In this document: positions 62,735-64,000 of the stretch, piece after piece
Numbering within the stretch: the first letter of the stretch is position 1
How the letters are laid out: the number at the start of each line of letters is the position of its first letter
Source of the DNA: an uncultured Lachnospiraceae bacterium
GTDB taxonomy: Bacteria > Bacillota > Clostridia > Lachnospirales > Lachnospiraceae
Direction of reading: 5' to 3'
Length of the DNA stretch: 64,000 nt
Assembly (NCBI GenBank): GCA_900317505.1
Contig: ONHB01000002.1
Location: 62,001 to 126,000 of the forward strand
Position numbers and translations under genes: made by a program
The notes under the pieces: generated by a model
The model's database searches: none
What the model was told of the DNA's origin: nothing
The model's input: the letters and a program-made list of their open reading frames with translations, nothing else

Positions 62735-64000
62735 ATGAGCGAAGACATTGCTATTTCAGTAGAAAATGTTAGTAAGATTTATAAATTATATAATAAACCT
62801 TCTGATCGTCTAAAAGAGGTACTCGGTTCCAAAAGGATAACTGTCAGGGAGCATTTTGCGTTGTCGGATGTTTCTTTTCAGGTGGGAAGAGGAGAGACCG
62901 TTGGTATTATTGGCACAAATGGTTCCGGTAAGTCGACGATTTTAAAGATTATTACCGGAGTGCTTAATCCGACAGGAGGCAATGTTGCGATTGAGGGACG
63001 TATTTCCGCCTTACTTGAGCTTGGAGCCGGTTTCAATATGGAATATACAGGTGTGGAAAATGTGTATCTGAACGGTACGATGATGGGATTTTCCAATGAG
63101 GAGATTGATGCGAAGCTGGATGATATTCTTTCTTTTGCCGACATTGGGGATTTTGTCAATCAGCCAGTCAAGACTTATTCGTCCGGTATGTTTGTGCGTC
63201 TGGCTTTTGCTGTGGCAATTAATATCGAACCGGAAATTTTGATTGTTGATGAGGCACTTTCGGTCGGTGATGTATTTTTCCAGTCCAAGTGTTATCACAA
63301 GTTTGAAGAATTTAAACGTATGGGAAAGACCATACTTTTTGTAAGTCATGACCTGAGTTCTATCAGTAAATACTGCGACCGGGTTATCCTGCTTGATAAA
63401 GGTCATAAGAGAGCGGAAGGTGCACCGAAACAGATTGTTGATATGTATAAAAAGCTTTTGGTCAATCAGCTGCATGAGGATGATGATCCGGAAAGTATTG
63501 CATCCGGAGAGCTGGATGCTGATAAAGCGGACCGGTCTGCCGGTGCCGGAGACGGCCAGAGCGCTGCAGGAACAGACCGGACGCTGTGGAAGGATTCACT
63601 GGTGCTTAATCCACAGATTGTTGAATATGGGGAAAAGCAGGCGGAAATCTATGATTTTGCCATTAAAGATGAAAATGGAGCGGTGACCAATACGATTGAA
63701 AAGGGTTCAAAATGTCAGTTTTGCATGAAGGTCAGAGCTAACCGGGATGTGGCAAATCCAATCTTTGCGTTTACGATCAAAAATTTACAGGGAACAGAAA
63801 TTACCGGGACCAATTCTTACTTTGAAGATCATGAGATTGGTGATCTGAAGGCAGGAGAGGAAAAAGAGATCACATTTACACAGGAGATGAATCTGCAGGG
63901 AAATGAGTATCTGCTTTCTTTCGGATGTACCGGATATATTCAGGGTGAGTTTCATGTATATCACCGCCTGTATGATGTATGCAATCTGACGGTTGTTTCT
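62735..64000 (+). CDS. ABC polysaccharide exporter ATPase with C-terminal carbohydrate-binding domain (Wzt-like), partial
   Basis: Open to the end of the window (422 codons seen, no stop). Walker A GTNGSGKST, signature YSSGMFVRLAFA, Walker B ILIVDEALSVGD, H-loop FVSHD. After the nucleotide-binding domain comes an acidic, low-complexity linker (about 250-285) and a beta-rich domain (about 290-422: GSKCQFCMKVRANRD, EFHVYHRLYD) of the Wzt C-terminal type. RBS AAAGGAT. Together with 61905 it is a second exporter in the locus. Confidence 0.92.
   Translation, partial: MSEDIAISVENVSKIYKLYNKPSDRLKEVLGSKRITVREHFALSDVSFQVGRGETVGIIGTNGSGKSTILKIITGVLNPTGGNVAIEGRISALLELGAGFNMEYTGVENVYLNGTMMGFSNEEIDAKLDDILSFADIGDFVNQPVKTYSSGMFVRLAFAVAINIEPEILIVDEALSVGDVFFQSKCYHKFEEFKRMGKTILFVSHDLSSISKYCDRVILLDKGHKRAEGAPKQIVDMYKKLLVNQLHEDDDPESIASGELDADKADRSAGAGDGQSAAGTDRTLWKDSLVLNPQIVEYGEKQAEIYDFAIKDENGAVTNTIEKGSKCQFCMKVRANRDVANPIFAFTIKNLQGTEITGTNSYFEDHEIGDLKAGEEKEITFTQEMNLQGNEYLLSFGCTGYIQGEFHVYHRLYDVCNLTVVS

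Overview
The window looks like the surface-glycan locus of a low-GC, Gram-positive Clostridia, most probably a Lachnospiraceae. The indicators are strong AGGAGG-type ribosome binding sites, AT-rich sequence, a Spo0A-C-type response regulator, and secreted DUF4214, DUF6020 and DUF6077-type proteins. Almost every gene lies on the + strand in long, tightly packed operons. No rRNA, tRNA or CRISPR array was seen.

Layout. (1) 0-13.1 kb: four GT4 glycosyltransferases, three secreted DUF4214 proteins (a glucosaminidase-like, a subtilisin-like and a cysteine-peptidase-like head), and a first Wzm/Wzt ABC polysaccharide exporter. The exporter is preceded by five palindromic repeats spaced exactly 17 bp apart. 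(2) 13.1-15.7 kb: a GHKL histidine kinase and a response regulator with a Spo0A-type DNA-binding domain, both on the - strand. Both upstream regions carry 10-bp-phased Spo0A-box-like repeats, and a tiny peptide ORF with its own RBS lies between them. (3) 15.9-21.5 kb: a defence and debris island. It holds a collapsed P-loop ATPase, an AbiF/Abi_2 HEPN ribonuclease with an upstream structured RNA under a near-consensus promoter, a winged-helix-like protein, a TIR-like effector, a frameshifted Rpn/PD-(D/E)XK nuclease, a second orphan copy of the AbiF-type RNA, and a DUF4214 fragment. (4) 23.5-46.3 kb: a more AT-rich Wzx/Wzy cassette with glycosyltransferases, EpsG-like polymerase, flippase, and a pseudaminic-acid pathway (CapE/PseB-type dehydratase, PseC, PseF, PseI, PseG). 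It also has several hexapeptide acyltransferases, two ATP-grasp enzymes and a BCCT transporter. A decayed capF tail inside it suggests an L-FucNAc-type pathway was converted to nonulosonate synthesis. (5) 46.5-64 kb: host-like sequence with rmlD, gmd, a WbaP-type initiating transferase, a Wzz-like protein with a BY-kinase-like tail lacking the P-loop, three large membrane proteins, a fourth DUF4214 protein with a thioredoxin-like head, rmd, a frameshifted DUF6077-like gene and a second Wzm/Wzt exporter that runs off the end.

Together, Gmd plus Rmd should supply GDP-D-rhamnose (or a related GDP-6-deoxyhexose), RmlD supplies dTDP-L-rhamnose, and the two ABC exporters move lipid-linked glycans out. 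The AT-rich cassette encodes a separate Wzx/Wzy-dependent acidic polymer. The DUF4214 proteins are probably secreted enzymes held at the surface through their C-terminal repeats, possibly by binding one of these glycans (inference). The most interesting signals are the AbiF RNA plus its covarying orphan copy, the Spo0A-like two-component module with phased boxes and a tiny peptide, the DUF4214 anchor system, and the capF-relic/pseudaminic switch with ATP-grasp and BCCT partners.
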